Positions 50,594-50,631 of a DNA stretch of 50,631 bases are shown in pieces. The stretch's first letter is position 1. Every line of letters starts with the position of its first letter. The position numbers and the translations under genes are program-made. The notes beneath the pieces are model-generated. The model saw only the letters and a program-made list of their open reading frames with translations, was not told where the DNA came from and searched no databases. Origin of the DNA: Patescibacteria group bacterium (GTDB lineage: Bacteria > Patescibacteriota > Patescibacteriia > 2-12-FULL-60-25); the NCBI GenBank assembly GCA_028715505.1, contig JAQURS010000007.1:1-50631 (forward strand). Reading direction: 5' to 3'.

Positions 50594-50631
50594 AATTCAT
50601 TCTAGCGATGTTAACTTTTCTTCAACTTTCT

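Overview
The window reads as a piece of a small-genome bacterium of the Candidate Phyla Radiation (Patescibacteria, probably Parcubacteria-like). This is inferred from gene content: a DUF4012 membrane protein inside a glycosyltransferase operon, an archaeal-type UMP kinase, a very short TsaB, a Memo-CapA fusion, a C39-type peptidase, MltG, an ECF sigma factor beside a MacAB-like exporter, and dense minus-strand operons. TGA is used as an ordinary stop codon. No tRNA, rRNA, CRISPR array, transposase or phage gene was seen.

Layout. 1-2800: two minus-strand Cys-rich surface proteins (one a large Gly-rich lipoprotein with a MopE-like metal-binding motif) behind a strong promoter. 2938-3480: a protein-free stretch with its own promoter, many predicted helices and an intrinsic terminator, read here as an unassigned structured RNA of about 500 nt. 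3489-7192: TrmB-type regulator, GT4 glycosyltransferase, PgeF/YfiH and MreB, with a dispersed palindromic repeat before mreB's end. 7245-13715: envelope glycan operon (HTH regulator, TsaB, three GT2 enzymes, DUF4012). 13862-15970: large membrane protein. 16023-17153: rplJ-rplL with an L10 leader. 17194-20760: plus-strand methyltransferase, an unknown HGS protein, a GrpB/HhH-GPD-like fusion and a deaminase. 20775-29823: minus-strand UMP kinase, YvlD-like membrane protein, xseB-xseA, cell-surface proteins, cyclophilin and a MetK-like protein that lacks catalytic residues. 29917-35943: plus-strand sigma factor, membrane proteins, adaptor, ABC ATPase and permease, DUF5666-like protein. 35995-40660: an unknown protein, a radical SAM protein and UvrD/PcrA. 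40696-42200: two YqeK-like HD hydrolases, each with its own promoter and terminator. 42194-46868: MltG, PAP2 phosphatase and two adjacent phosphoglycerate mutases. 47008-48815: a zinc-ribbon, Pro/Gln/Ala-rich membrane protein. 48810-50593: RNHCP protein and LysS.

Two styles of expression stand out. Housekeeping and envelope genes sit in tight minus-strand operons whose junctions are often exactly stop-T-ATG (TGATATG or TAATATG) with no Shine-Dalgarno sequence. A second class (2116, 36030, 40753, 41507, 47145, and the 2972 RNA) are short transcription units with TTGACA promoters, several with an extended TGC -10, often a 5' hairpin, usually a good AGGAGG-like site, and in most cases an intrinsic terminator; these encode the least familiar products.

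Best candidates for something undescribed: the structured RNA at 2972-3480, the GrpB-glycosylase/deaminase cassette at 18188-20760, and the radical SAM gene bracketed by two copies of the uvrD 3' end.
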